Shown here: positions 1 through 7,274 of the stretch, in pieces
How the letters are laid out: every line of letters starts with the position of its first letter
Position numbering within the stretch: the first letter of the stretch is position 1
DNA from: Chloroflexota bacterium
GTDB lineage: Bacteria; Chloroflexota; Dehalococcoidia; SM23-28-2; RBG-16-64-32
Direction of reading: 5' to 3'
Length of the DNA stretch: 12,975 nt
Assembly (NCBI GenBank): GCA_022564695.1
Contig: JADFKX010000044.1
Coordinates: 1 to 12,975 of the forward strand
Notes under the pieces: model-generated
What the model was told of the DNA's origin: nothing
Database searches by the model: none
The model's input: the letters and a program-made list of their open reading frames with translations, nothing else
Program-made: the position numbers and the translations under genes

Positions 1-129
1 CGCCTCCAACTCCCCCGCCCGCGAATACGCCAAACGGCCCAAAACGGAAAACACACTCCCCATCAATCAAACCCCATACCTGGCCCCGCCCCCTCCATCA
101 ATCCCCAGATACAAAATACCGTTTGATCG
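1..129 (+). repeat. Left arm of a diverged inverted repeat flanking the gene block
   Basis: No gene is visible in 1-177. Positions 69-128 match the reverse complement of 12781-12840 without gaps at 49 of 60 bases by hand count. The similarity continues leftward with small gaps (AATACG at 24-29 pairs with CGTATT at 12881-12886) to the window edge, so the arm may extend beyond it. The inner edge is sharp: both copies share GTTTGATCG (here 121-129) and then diverge. Inside the arm, CAATCAAAC (64-72) and GTTTGATCG (121-129) form a short inverted pair that is kept in the other copy, and CATCAATC occurs twice (61-68, 96-103). The arm is very pyrimidine-rich on this strand. It could be a dispersed intergenic repeat or the edge of a mobile or invertible segment; no transposase is present. 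Confidence 0.75.
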
Positions 130-177
130 TTCGTACCCTTGACCCTCCGCCCTCCCCTCCCGCACCATAGGCTCACC

Positions 178-1929
178 ATGCGCATGTCCCAACTCTTCGG
201 CAAGACCCTCCGCCAACCCCCCGCAGAGGCGGAGACCACCTCCCACCAGCTCCTCCTCCGCGCTGGCCTCATCCACCAGGTCGCCGCCGGCGTCTACGCC
301 CTCCTCCCCCTCGCCTGGCGCGCCCTCCAGAACGTCGAACGCATCATCCGCGAAGAGATGGACGCCGCCGGCGGCCAGGAGCTCATGATGCCCGCCATCC
401 ACCCCATCGAGATCTGGCAGGCCTCCGGCCGCGACCAGACCATGAAGGACATCCTCTTCCGCTTCTCCGACAAGCGCAACCGCGAGTTCATCCTCGGCCC
501 CACCCACGAAGAGGTCATCGTCGAGCTGTTCAAGCGCAACGTCCACTCCTACCGCGACCTCCCCCTCCTCGTCTACCAGATACAGCAGAAGTTCCGCGAC
601 GAACCCCGCCCCCGCGGCGGCCTCATCCGCCTCCGCCAGTTCACCATGAAAGACCTCTACTCCTTCGACACTGACTTCGAAGGCCTCGACGTCTCCTACC
701 GCAAGATGTACGAGGCCTACACCCGCATCTTCGAGCGCTGCGGCGTCCCCACGGTGCCCGCCCTCGCCGACTCCGGCGCCATGGGCGGCCGTGACACCCA
801 CGAGTTCATCTACCTCACCCAATACGGCGAAGACACCTGCCTCCTCTGCCCCAAGTGCGGCTACGCCGCCAACGCGGAGGTCGCCGCCTTCGTCAAGGAG
901 CCCACCCGTCCGCCTCAGACGGTCGAGGAGCCCAAGCCGGTCGAGGAGATACCCACCCCCGGCCTCTACACCATCCAGGCCCTCGCCGACCACCTCGGCC
1001 TCCCCACCTCCAAGACCTGCAAGGCCGTATTCTACTCCGCGGATGGCGAACCCGTATTCGTCGCAATTCGCGGCGACATGGACGTGAACGAGTCGAAGCT
1101 CCGTCATGCCTTGGGCGCCACCGACCTCCACTACATGAGCGAGGATGAGGTGGCCGCCGCCGGCTTCGTCCCCGGCTCCGCCGGCGCCGTCGGCCTCAAT
1201 GAGCGCCTGCCCGCCGCCCGGCGGGTTCGCATCATCGCCGATGACCTCCTGCCGCAGGAAGTCAACCTGGTCGCCGGCGCCAACAAACCGGACGCCCACC
1301 TGCTGAACGTCAACTACGGCCGCGACTGGCAGGCGGACACCGTCGCAGATATCGCCCTTGCGGGGGAAGGCTCACTCTGCGCCGCGCCCAGCGATGGGGA
1401 ATCCCAGTGCCGCACACCCATGGACCTGCGACGCGGCATAGAGATGGGCCAGGTCTTCAAGCTGGGTACCTTCTACGCGGAGAAGCTGGGCGCCACCTAC
1501 CTGGACGCCGAGGGCAAGCAGCGCCCCGCCGTAATGGGCAGCTACGGAATCGGCACTGAGCGCCTGCTAGCCGCCATTATCGAAGCCAACCACGACGAGC
1601 GAGGAATCATCTGGCCCGCCGAGATCGCCCCCTTCCAGGTTCATCTCGTCGCTCTCCAGTCGAAGCGGCAGGAGGTGCATTCCGCCGCCGAGGAGCTGTA
1701 CGACAGCCTCCAGTCGAACGGGCTCGCCGTGCTTTACGACGACCGTGAGGAGACACCCGGCGTCAAGTTCAACGACGCCGACCTACTGGGCACGCCGCTG
1801 CGCGTCACAGTCAGCCCCAGAACCCTGGAGAAGGGATCGCTGGAGGTCAAGCGCCGCTCTGAGAAAGAGAGCGAGTTGGTGCCGCTGGATGGCGCGCTGT
1901 CCCTGATTAAAGCAGCGATTAGCCGTTAA
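178..1929 (+). CDS. proS: Prolyl-tRNA synthetase, bacterial type with editing insertion
   Basis: This class II aminoacyl-tRNA synthetase charges tRNA-Pro with proline in the cytoplasm. At 583 residues it has the usual bacterial length. Motif 1 lies around residues 36-75, motif 2 around 139-160 (FRDEPRPRGG then RLRQFTMKDLYSF), and motif 3 at about 451-464 (AVMGSYGIGTERLL). The YbaK-type editing insertion, which clears mischarged Ala-tRNA-Pro, occupies roughly residues 220-400 and includes RGDMDVNESKLRHAL. The anticodon-binding domain is C-terminal. The ATG at 178 is chosen because MRMSQLF is the family-like N-terminus; a TTG at 139 would add 13 residues. No Shine-Dalgarno sequence precedes either start, unlike most genes downstream. 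Codon use changes sharply inside the gene: up to about position 1020 nearly every leucine is CTC, afterwards CTG dominates. The protein motifs stay intact across that point, so this is not a frameshift. Confidence 0.97.
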   Translation: MRMSQLFGKTLRQPPAEAETTSHQLLLRAGLIHQVAAGVYALLPLAWRALQNVERIIREEMDAAGGQELMMPAIHPIEIWQASGRDQTMKDILFRFSDKRNREFILGPTHEEVIVELFKRNVHSYRDLPLLVYQIQQKFRDEPRPRGGLIRLRQFTMKDLYSFDTDFEGLDVSYRKMYEAYTRIFERCGVPTVPALADSGAMGGRDTHEFIYLTQYGEDTCLLCPKCGYAANAEVAAFVKEPTRPPQTVEEPKPVEEIPTPGLYTIQALADHLGLPTSKTCKAVFYSADGEPVFVAIRGDMDVNESKLRHALGATDLHYMSEDEVAAAGFVPGSAGAVGLNERLPAARRVRIIADDLLPQEVNLVAGANKPDAHLLNVNYGRDWQADTVADIALAGEGSLCAAPSDGESQCRTPMDLRRGIEMGQVFKLGTFYAEKLGATYLDAEGKQRPAVMGSYGIGTERLLAAIIEANHDERGIIWPAEIAPFQVHLVALQSKRQEVHSAAEELYDSLQSNGLAVLYDDREETPGVKFNDADLLGTPLRVTVSPRTLEKGSLEVKRRSEKESELVPLDGALSLIKAAISR

Positions 1930-1947
1930 TCCTACCCCAATTACTGC

Positions 1948-1976
1948 TTGCGATGTCTCCCTGAAAGTGCTATAGT
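1948..1976 (+). promoter_or_regulatory. Sigma-70-type promoter for the nusA operon
   Basis: TTGCGA (1948-1953) and TATAGT (1971-1976) are separated by exactly 17 bases and lie just after the proS stop codon. Transcription would begin near 1983, giving a leader of about 80 nucleotides before nusA. The match to the consensus is good for such GC-rich DNA. It implies that nusA and downstream genes can be transcribed independently of proS. Confidence 0.65.
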
Positions 1977-2003
1977 TTTGTTCGGAATAGCGCTCTTTGT
2001 GTG

Positions 2004-2028
2004 AGTGGGTGGTGACCCACTTTTTTTT
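2004..2028 (+). terminator. Intrinsic terminator / candidate attenuator in the nusA leader
   Basis: AGTGGGT (2004-2010) and ACCCACT (2015-2021) form a perfect 7-bp stem with a GGTG loop, followed by an uninterrupted run of T to 2028. This is a textbook Rho-independent terminator. It lies downstream of the promoter at 1948-1976 and upstream of the nusA ribosome-binding site, so it would stop transcripts starting there as well as proS read-through. A second small stem, CCGC/GCGG (2033-2036 with 2042-2045), follows. Because NusA acts on hairpin pausing and termination, autogenous attenuation is a reasonable inference; simple termination of proS is the alternative. Confidence 0.75.
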
Positions 2029-2066
2029 GGCCCCGCGAACAGCGGTTGAGGGAGGTCGATCAGGCC

Positions 2067-3479
2067 GTGAAGAGCGAGTTTATGATAGCGATCACGCAAC
2101 TCGCTGCGGAGAAAAACCTGCCCAGGGAGGTTATCCTGGAGGCCATGGAGGCTGCCCTCGTCTCCGCCTACAAGAAAGACAGTGACCTCCAAGGCAACAT
2201 AGTCGTACGCATCGACCGTGAGACCGGCGAACATCGCGTCTTCCAAGAGCAAACGGTGGTGGCCGAGATAGAAGATGACCAGGCCGATATCTCCATCCAA
2301 GACGCCAAGAAGATCAAACCGGACGCCACCATTGACGATGTCATCTCCACAGAAGTGCATCCATCCCACGCCGGCCGCATCGCCGCTCAGACGGCCAAGC
2401 AAGTCGTCCTCCAGCGCCTGCGGGAGGCGGAGCGGGAGATGGTGTTCGAGGAGTTCTCGAACCGCGAAGGGGACATCGTGTCCGGCCTCGTCCAGCGGAT
2501 CGAACCAAATCACATCGTAGTCGACCTTGGCAAGACGGAGGCGATCTTGCCGGTGCCGGAGCAAGTTCGGACGGAGCACTACCGGCCCGGCCAGCGACAG
2601 AAATTCTACCTGTTAGAAGTGCACCGCTCCATGAGAGGCCCCCAGCTCATCCTCTCTCGCACGCACAAGAACCTCCTTCGACGCCTGTTCGAGCTTGAGG
2701 TACCCGAGATACACAAAGGCGTAGTGGAGATCAGATCCATCGCCCGCGAGGCCGGATATCGCAGTAAGGTCGCCGTGACCGCCCAGCAGGAAGGTGTCGA
2801 CCCTGTCGGCTCCTGCGTTGGCCTGCGCGGCATCCGCATCCAGAACATCGTGAACGAACTCAGCGGCGAGCGGATCGACGTCGTCCAGTGGGACCAGGAC
2901 CCGACCCGCTGCGTCGCCAACGCGCTCAGCCCGGCCCAGGTACTCAGCGTACAGGTCGACGAGGAGAGCAACACGGCCTCCGTAGTCGTTCCTGACCGTC
3001 AGCTCTCCCTGGCGATCGGCAGAGAGGGCCAGAACGCACGCTTGGCGGCAAAGTTGACTGGCTGGCGAATCGACATCAAGCCGGAATCCGCCATGCCGGA
3101 GGTGCTGGTAGCCCCTCCGCCCGCTACTCAACCGTCAGCTCCTCCGCCACCGGAGTCAACCGCGCCGGAGCGTGCGGAACAGCCCTGGGCGGAAGCCATC
3201 GCGGAAGAGAAGCCGACGACGAAGGAGCCTGCGGCAGAGCCTGTCGCGGTGTCAGAGGAAGCTACGCCTGCGACCGCGGCTGCCCCGGGGGCTATCCGCT
3301 TCGCAGAGGAGGTCATGCCCGCCCCCGCGAACGCCGACGACGGCAAGAAGCGAAAGAAGGCTAAGAAGACCAAGAAGGCCGCCAAGACCGGGGAGACGAC
3401 GGCAAAGGCGAAGAAGGCCAAGCGTGTCCGACGCCCCGTCGTCGACGAAGATGACGAATTCGAAGAGTTTGATGCCTGA
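2067..3479 (+). CDS. nusA: Transcription termination/antitermination factor NusA
   Basis: NusA binds RNA polymerase and nascent RNA and modulates pausing, termination and antitermination. The GTG at 2067 gives the family-like start MKSEFMIAITQLAAEK and has GGAGG (2051-2055) 11 bases upstream; a TTG at 2046 is possible but lies upstream of that site. From the GTG the protein has 470 residues: an N-terminal polymerase-binding domain, an S1 domain (about 133-200), KH1 (GSCVGLRG, 248-255) and KH2 (IGREGQNAR, 317-325). From about residue 343 a Pro/Ala-rich linker leads to a lysine-rich stretch and a strongly acidic end (DEDDEFEEFDA), with no E. coli-type AR repeats recognisable. The gene overlaps ylxR by 8 bases. 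rimP, the usual upstream neighbour, is missing from this locus. Confidence 0.96.
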   Translation: MKSEFMIAITQLAAEKNLPREVILEAMEAALVSAYKKDSDLQGNIVVRIDRETGEHRVFQEQTVVAEIEDDQADISIQDAKKIKPDATIDDVISTEVHPSHAGRIAAQTAKQVVLQRLREAEREMVFEEFSNREGDIVSGLVQRIEPNHIVVDLGKTEAILPVPEQVRTEHYRPGQRQKFYLLEVHRSMRGPQLILSRTHKNLLRRLFELEVPEIHKGVVEIRSIAREAGYRSKVAVTAQQEGVDPVGSCVGLRGIRIQNIVNELSGERIDVVQWDQDPTRCVANALSPAQVLSVQVDEESNTASVVVPDRQLSLAIGREGQNARLAAKLTGWRIDIKPESAMPEVLVAPPPATQPSAPPPPESTAPERAEQPWAEAIAEEKPTTKEPAAEPVAVSEEATPATAAAPGAIRFAEEVMPAPANADDGKKRKKAKKTKKAAKTGETTAKAKKAKRVRRPVVDEDDEFEEFDA

Positions 3480-3789
3480 CCTGATGAGTTCAGTGAAACA
3501 GCAGCCCCGGCCAAGGCACATACCACAGCGCACCTGTGTCAGTTGCGGTTCAACCACTGCCAAGCGGGAGCTGATCCGCCTGGTACGCGCCCCCAGCGGC
3601 GTGGTGGAGCCCGACCCGACCGGGAAGCGGCCGGGCCGTGGCGCCTACCTCTGCGGAAACCCCGAATGCTGGAACCGCGCCGTTAGGAAGGGGCGGCTGG
3701 AGAACGCGCTTCGGGCTACGATCTCTAGCGATGCCCGTGAGGCCCTACTCCAGTACGGAGCGGAGCGCCTGAGATCCGAGGCTTCATGA
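3472..3789 (+). CDS. ylxR: YlxR/RnpM-family RNA-binding protein (DUF448)
   Basis: This small basic protein of 105 residues belongs to the YlxR family, found between nusA and infB in many bacteria; B. subtilis YlxR has been described as an RNase P modulator (RnpM), a role only inferred here. Family marks visible are RTCVSCG near the N-terminus, the GRGAYLC motif in the middle, a following ECW, and a basic helix (RKGRLENALR). The ATG at 3472 overlaps the end of nusA and has GAAGAG four bases upstream; an in-frame ATG at 3484 is an equally simple alternative that would shorten the protein by four residues. The stop codon overlaps the infB start as ATGA, which indicates translational coupling. 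Confidence 0.9.
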   Translation: MPDLMSSVKQQPRPRHIPQRTCVSCGSTTAKRELIRLVRAPSGVVEPDPTGKRPGRGAYLCGNPECWNRAVRKGRLENALRATISSDAREALLQYGAERLRSEAS

Positions 3790-5561
3790 GCGCTCAACAG
3801 GCAGCCAACACCCCGGAGACGGGCGCATCGGCTAAAACGATCGGTGTCCCTGCCACCGTGGTCGTCCGCGACCTCGCCAAACTGCTGAACACGTCTGCGA
3901 TAGAGGTAATCAAGGAGCTCATGAAGAACGGCGTCATGGCCTCCATCAACCAGAGCGTGGACTACGACGCGGCCGCAAAGGTGGCCAGCGGGCTAGGATT
4001 CGAGCCTCACGTCCAGGCAGAGGAAAAGGTCACCGTCAAGCGCAAAGAAATCGAGGAGGACGCCAGTAAGCTAAAGCCTAGGGCACCCGTCGTCACCGTT
4101 ATGGGCCACGTAGACCACGGAAAGACCAGCATTCTGGACGCCATTCGTGAGACTAACGTAACGGAAAAGGAGGCCGGTGGCATCACCCAGCACATCGGCG
4201 CCTACCAGGTAGAGATTGAGGGCAAGAAGATCACCTTCGTGGACACGCCGGGGCACGAGGCGTTCACGGCCATGCGCGCACGCGGCGCGAGGGCCACTGA
4301 CATCGCCGTGCTGGTTGTGGCTGCGGACGATGGCGTGATGCCCCAGACGCTGGAGGCGATCGACCACGCCAAGGCCGCTGACGTGCCCATAATAGTCGCC
4401 ATCAACAAGATCGACCTGCCGGACGCCAACCCAGACCGCGCCAAGCAGCAACTGTCGGAGCGCGATGTCATAATCGAAGAATGGGGAGGCGATGTCATCG
4501 CAGTGCCCGTATCGGCTAAGACAGGCGCAGGGCTGAAGGACCTGCTGGAGCACATCCTTCTGGTCGCAGAAGTATCTGAACTCAAGGCGGACCCGGACCG
4601 TCCAGCCGAAGGCGCCATTATCGAGTCGGAGCTAGACCCCTCCCGCGGCCCAATGGCCACCATCATCGTACGGACGGGGACGCTCAAGATTGGCGATACT
4701 GTCATCGCCGGCCACACCTGGGGCCGCGTCAAGGCGATGTTCGATGAGAAAGGTCAGCGACTTAAGACCGCGGGGCCCGCTACGCCGGTTAAGATCATGG
4801 GCTTGTCCGAGGTCCCCCACGCCGGTGACACCATCACAGCCGTCAAAGACGAGCGCACCGCCCGCGAGGTGATGGAAGCGCGGGAACGGGAGCGCACGGC
4901 CGCTGCCCAGCACACCAGTACGCTGGAGGCGTTCTCCGATGACATCTCCGCTGGCCGAGCGAAAGAGCTGGGCATCGTCATTAAGGCCGATGTCCAGGGC
5001 ACCCTGGAGGCCGTTCAGCAAGCGCTGGAAGGGTTAAGCTCGGACCGCGCTCGCGTAAAGGTGCTGCACACCGCAACAGGGAAGATCAGCGAGTCCGACG
5101 TCATGCTCGCTCGCGCCTCAGAGGGCATCGTCGTCGGTTTCAACGTCCGTTCAGAGCCCGGCGCAGTTCGAATCTCGAAGGCGGAAAGCGTGGACATCCG
5201 CCACTACGACATCATCTACAAGCTCACCGAGGACATCGAGAACGCCCTGAAGGGCATCATGGAACCCATCATCGAGGAGGTCGTGGACGGCCACGCTGAG
5301 GTACGGGCGATATTCCGTGTCCGCGGCAGCCGCATCGCCGGGTGTATGGTGACAGACGGCATCGTTCGTCGCAACTCCCAGGCACGAGTCAAGCGCGGCG
5401 AGGAAGTCTTGCGAGAGTCACGCGTATCCAGCCTGCGCCGCTTCAAGGATGACGCCCGCGAGGTGCAAGCAGGAGTGGAATGCGGCATTGGTGTAGAAGG
5501 CTTCGGCGAGTTCCAAGAGGGGGATGTGATCGAGGCCTTCCACACTGAGACGAAGGCCTAA
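3786..5561 (+). CDS. infB: Translation initiation factor IF-2
   Basis: IF-2 is the GTPase that brings initiator fMet-tRNA to the 30S subunit and promotes subunit joining. The 591-residue protein is a compact form compared with about 890 in E. coli; the long variable N-terminal region is reduced to a short leader and one IF2_N helical domain (about residues 20-75). The GTPase motifs are all present: GHVDHGKT (107-114), DTPGH (153-157), NKID (207-210) and VSAK near 244. Domains II, III (ADVQGTLEAV) and the C-terminal fMet-binding domain (FRVRGSRIAGCMVTDG) follow in order. The start ATG overlaps the ylxR stop, with GAGG four bases upstream. Its place between ylxR and rbfA is the conserved arrangement. 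Confidence 0.98.
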   Translation: MSAQQAANTPETGASAKTIGVPATVVVRDLAKLLNTSAIEVIKELMKNGVMASINQSVDYDAAAKVASGLGFEPHVQAEEKVTVKRKEIEEDASKLKPRAPVVTVMGHVDHGKTSILDAIRETNVTEKEAGGITQHIGAYQVEIEGKKITFVDTPGHEAFTAMRARGARATDIAVLVVAADDGVMPQTLEAIDHAKAADVPIIVAINKIDLPDANPDRAKQQLSERDVIIEEWGGDVIAVPVSAKTGAGLKDLLEHILLVAEVSELKADPDRPAEGAIIESELDPSRGPMATIIVRTGTLKIGDTVIAGHTWGRVKAMFDEKGQRLKTAGPATPVKIMGLSEVPHAGDTITAVKDERTAREVMEARERERTAAAQHTSTLEAFSDDISAGRAKELGIVIKADVQGTLEAVQQALEGLSSDRARVKVLHTATGKISESDVMLARASEGIVVGFNVRSEPGAVRISKAESVDIRHYDIIYKLTEDIENALKGIMEPIIEEVVDGHAEVRAIFRVRGSRIAGCMVTDGIVRRNSQARVKRGEEVLRESRVSSLRRFKDDAREVQAGVECGIGVEGFGEFQEGDVIEAFHTETKA

Positions 5562-5602
5562 TCCAGGCCGGACCCTGCTGGTTCCAGAATAGAGAGCCAT
5601 CT

Positions 5603-5959
5603 GTGAGCCGACGCCAACAACGACTGAACGTCCTCCTGCAGCAGGAGATCAGCGAGCTCATCCAGCGCGAGCTACGCGACCCACGGCTGGCGGAGATCGT
5701 CACGCTCACGGAGGTAAGCATCTCGCCTGATCTGTCGGCAGCCACCGTCTACGTGAGCATAATGGGTGATGACGATGAAAAGGCCGAAACCATCAAGGCG
5801 CTAGTCCACGCCGCCCCCTTCGTCAGACGGCAGCTAATGGGCCGTCTTTCAATTAGGCGAACGCCTGACATTCAGTTCACCCTGGACGAGTCGATGGAAA
5901 AGGCGGCTCACATTCTGAATCTGATGAAACACTTGCCGGGAACGCACCCTGAGGCATGA
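5603..5959 (+). CDS. rbfA: 30S ribosome-binding factor A
   Basis: RbfA is a single KH-like-domain protein needed for late maturation of the 30S subunit and the 5' end of 16S rRNA. The protein has 118 residues, the usual size, starting SRRQQRLNVLLQQEIS with the typical helix followed by RELRDPRL and the TLTEVSISPDLSAATVYVS strand region. The GTG start is supported by the family N-terminus and a weak AGAGAG six bases upstream. A 41-base gap separates it from infB, containing no obvious promoter or terminator. Its stop codon overlaps truB in an ATGA junction, so the two are probably translated in a coupled manner. Confidence 0.94.
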   Translation: MSRRQQRLNVLLQQEISELIQRELRDPRLAEIVTLTEVSISPDLSAATVYVSIMGDDDEKAETIKALVHAAPFVRRQLMGRLSIRRTPDIQFTLDESMEKAAHILNLMKHLPGTHPEA

Positions 5960-6882
5960 CCCCGCGCGGCATTCTCAACGTAGACAAGCCGGAGGGGATC
6001 ACCTCGTTCCAGGTCGTCGCCCAGGTGCGCAAGCTATCAGCGGTAATGAAAGTGGGGCACGCGGGCACGCTGGACCCCCTGGCGACAGGCGTGCTTCTGG
6101 TCTGCCTGGGCCAGGCCACTCGGGTGAGCGAGTACCTCATGGAGCTGCCTAAGACCTACCGTGGCAGCGTCCGCCTTGGCGTGGCTACCGATACCTTTGA
6201 CGCCACCGGAGCGACGACTTTCGAGGGAGACCCGGGAGCCGTAGACGAGACGAAGCTGAAAGCTGCCCTGGAGACTCTGGAGCACCGGGAGGAGCAGACC
6301 CCTCCCAGCTACAGCGCCATCAAGGTTGGGGGTACGCCCGCGTACCGCTTGGCCCGGGCCGGCAGGCCGGTGAGCCTGCGCCCGCGTAAGGTGAACATCG
6401 AGCGGATCGAGCTCCTCTCATTTGAGCCTCCCCTTGTAGAGATTGAGATACGATGTGGAAAAGGAACGTACATCCGCAGCTTGGCCGACGACCTGGGGCG
6501 GCTCCTAGGTTGCGGCGCCCACCTGGCAGCCCTCCGGCGCACGGCTGTTGGCCTGTTTCATGTTGACGACGCCTTCTCCATCAACAGGCTGGAGACAGCA
6601 TTCAAGGACGGAAGCTGGCAGGAGTTGCTGCTACCGATGGACTACGGCTTAGGCCACTTCCCAGCCGTCTATCTGGATATGGAGGCGGAGAAGGACGTCC
6701 GGCACGGTTGTGCTCTGGAGATGGAATCACCCCCGTTCCAGCGCCTGCAAGACGCTCAGGATGGTCAGCGCTGCCGCGCATATGCGGAGGACGGGTCGTT
6801 CGTAGGGATCCTCCACTACGATGGCGAGTCTCATCGCTGGAAACCCCAAAAAGTGTTCATATCTGGCCACCTGACAGCATAG
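5956..6882 (+). CDS. truB: tRNA pseudouridine(55) synthase TruB
   Basis: TruB converts U55 in the T-loop of tRNAs to pseudouridine. The 308-residue protein opens with GILNVDKPEGITSF and carries the catalytic motif GHAGTLDPLATGVL, with the nucleophilic aspartate at residue 40. TPPSYSAIKVGGTPAYRLAR and RCGKGTYIRSLADDLG are further family signatures. The final part, from about residue 225, fits a PUA-like RNA-binding domain in position and size, although I see no strong motif there. The gene overlaps rbfA by four bases and is the last member of the nusA operon. A hairpin without a T-run follows at 6900-6924, so transcription may not end cleanly here. Confidence 0.97.
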   Translation: MTPRGILNVDKPEGITSFQVVAQVRKLSAVMKVGHAGTLDPLATGVLLVCLGQATRVSEYLMELPKTYRGSVRLGVATDTFDATGATTFEGDPGAVDETKLKAALETLEHREEQTPPSYSAIKVGGTPAYRLARAGRPVSLRPRKVNIERIELLSFEPPLVEIEIRCGKGTYIRSLADDLGRLLGCGAHLAALRRTAVGLFHVDDAFSINRLETAFKDGSWQELLLPMDYGLGHFPAVYLDMEAEKDVRHGCALEMESPPFQRLQDAQDGQRCRAYAEDGSFVGILHYDGESHRWKPQKVFISGHLTA

Positions 6883-6899
6883 CCAAGTTAGAATTTGGT

Positions 6900-6924
6900 A
6901 TTCGGCCCTCATTTAGGGCGGAAT
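6900..6924. repeat. Imperfect palindrome upstream of the DUF5679 promoter
   Basis: ATTC-G-GCCCT (6900-6909) and AGGGC-G-GAAT (6915-6924) pair with one G/G mismatch around a CATTT loop. It sits between the truB stop and the -35 box at 6930. There is no T-run after it on this strand, so it is a poor intrinsic terminator; it could be an operator for the adjacent promoter or an mRNA 3'-end hairpin for truB. Confidence 0.45.
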
Positions 6925-6929
6925 CCCCC

Positions 6930-6957
6930 TTGACAACCCCCCGAAAAGCCGTATGCT
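6930..6957 (+). promoter_or_regulatory. Strong sigma-70-type promoter for the small zinc-ribbon gene
   Basis: A perfect -35 box TTGACA (6930-6935) is followed after 16 bases by TATGCT (6952-6957). A start near 6964 would give a leader of about 46 bases, ending in the strong ribosome-binding site AAGGGGG (6996-7002), seven bases before the ATG at 7010. This is the closest match to a consensus promoter in the window. Confidence 0.75.
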
Positions 6958-7009
6958 TGGCCATCAGAACGGCAGGGTTTATATTCAACCCAAGTAAGGG
7001 GGTATTGAT

Positions 7010-7153
7010 ATGCAGGCTTATTGCCTCAAGTGTCGCACCAAGAGGGAGATGCGCAACCCTGAGAAGGTCACCCTCAAGAACGGGCGGCCAGCTACCAAGG
7101 GTACCTGCCCAGTCTGCAACACTAACATGTACCGGATCGGCGCGGGGAGCTAG
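7010..7153 (+). CDS. DUF5679 family small zinc-ribbon protein
   Basis: This is a 47-residue protein: MQAYCLKCRTKREMRNPEKV, then a Lys/Gly-rich turn (KNGRPATKG), then TCPVCNTNMYRIGAGS. Two CxxC pairs (C5/C8 and C33/C36) predict one bound zinc ion. The sequence fits the DUF5679 family as I know it, small proteins of Chloroflexota and Actinobacteria; their function is not known to me. The ORF is short but well supported by AAGGGGG seven bases upstream of the ATG, a consensus-like promoter and its own strong terminator at 7275-7308. It appears to be a monocistronic, well-expressed gene between the truB operon and ino1. Basic surface and zinc fold would suit RNA or ribosome binding, which is inference only. 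Confidence 0.9.
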   Translation: MQAYCLKCRTKREMRNPEKVTLKNGRPATKGTCPVCNTNMYRIGAGS

Positions 7154-7274
7154 GCCCCCGCCGAGCCCCTCGCGCTCCGGCTTAGCAAAGCTGTCCCCAC
7201 CGCGGAGAGGCCGCGGTTCTCGCCCCACTAGCAGAACGGCCCAATCGCCCGCTCCGAAACCGCGCAGCGACTGT
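7154..7274 (+). other. Hairpin-rich 3' untranslated region, possible small RNA
   Basis: About 120 bases separate the small gene's stop from its terminator. They hold ACCGCGG/CCGCGGT (7199-7205 with 7211-7217, loop AGAGG), a smaller CGGCTT/AAGCTG stem near 7178-7193, and a bulged CCGAGC/GCTCCGG pairing before it. I see no tRNA, tmRNA, RNase P or SRP RNA signature. High GC alone produces such stems, so this may be only a structured 3' UTR. Confidence 0.3.

Noticed and set aside
67..1299. A 410-codon open frame on the minus strand opposite proS
   Set aside because: It is low complexity (Gly/Ala/Glu/Val/Asp) and lies exactly under the C-ending-codon part of proS, where the reverse frame loses stop codons. 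ProS on the other strand has all catalytic motifs.
1941..2579. Minus-strand open frame over the nusA leader and N-terminus
   Set aside because: No recognisable domain, and it overlaps the well-supported NusA reading frame plus its promoter and terminator.
7154..7274. A tRNA or other housekeeping RNA before the 7275 terminator
   Set aside because: No cloverleaf, GTTCRANNC-type T-loop, CCA end, or signature of tmRNA, SRP RNA or RNase P RNA could be found.
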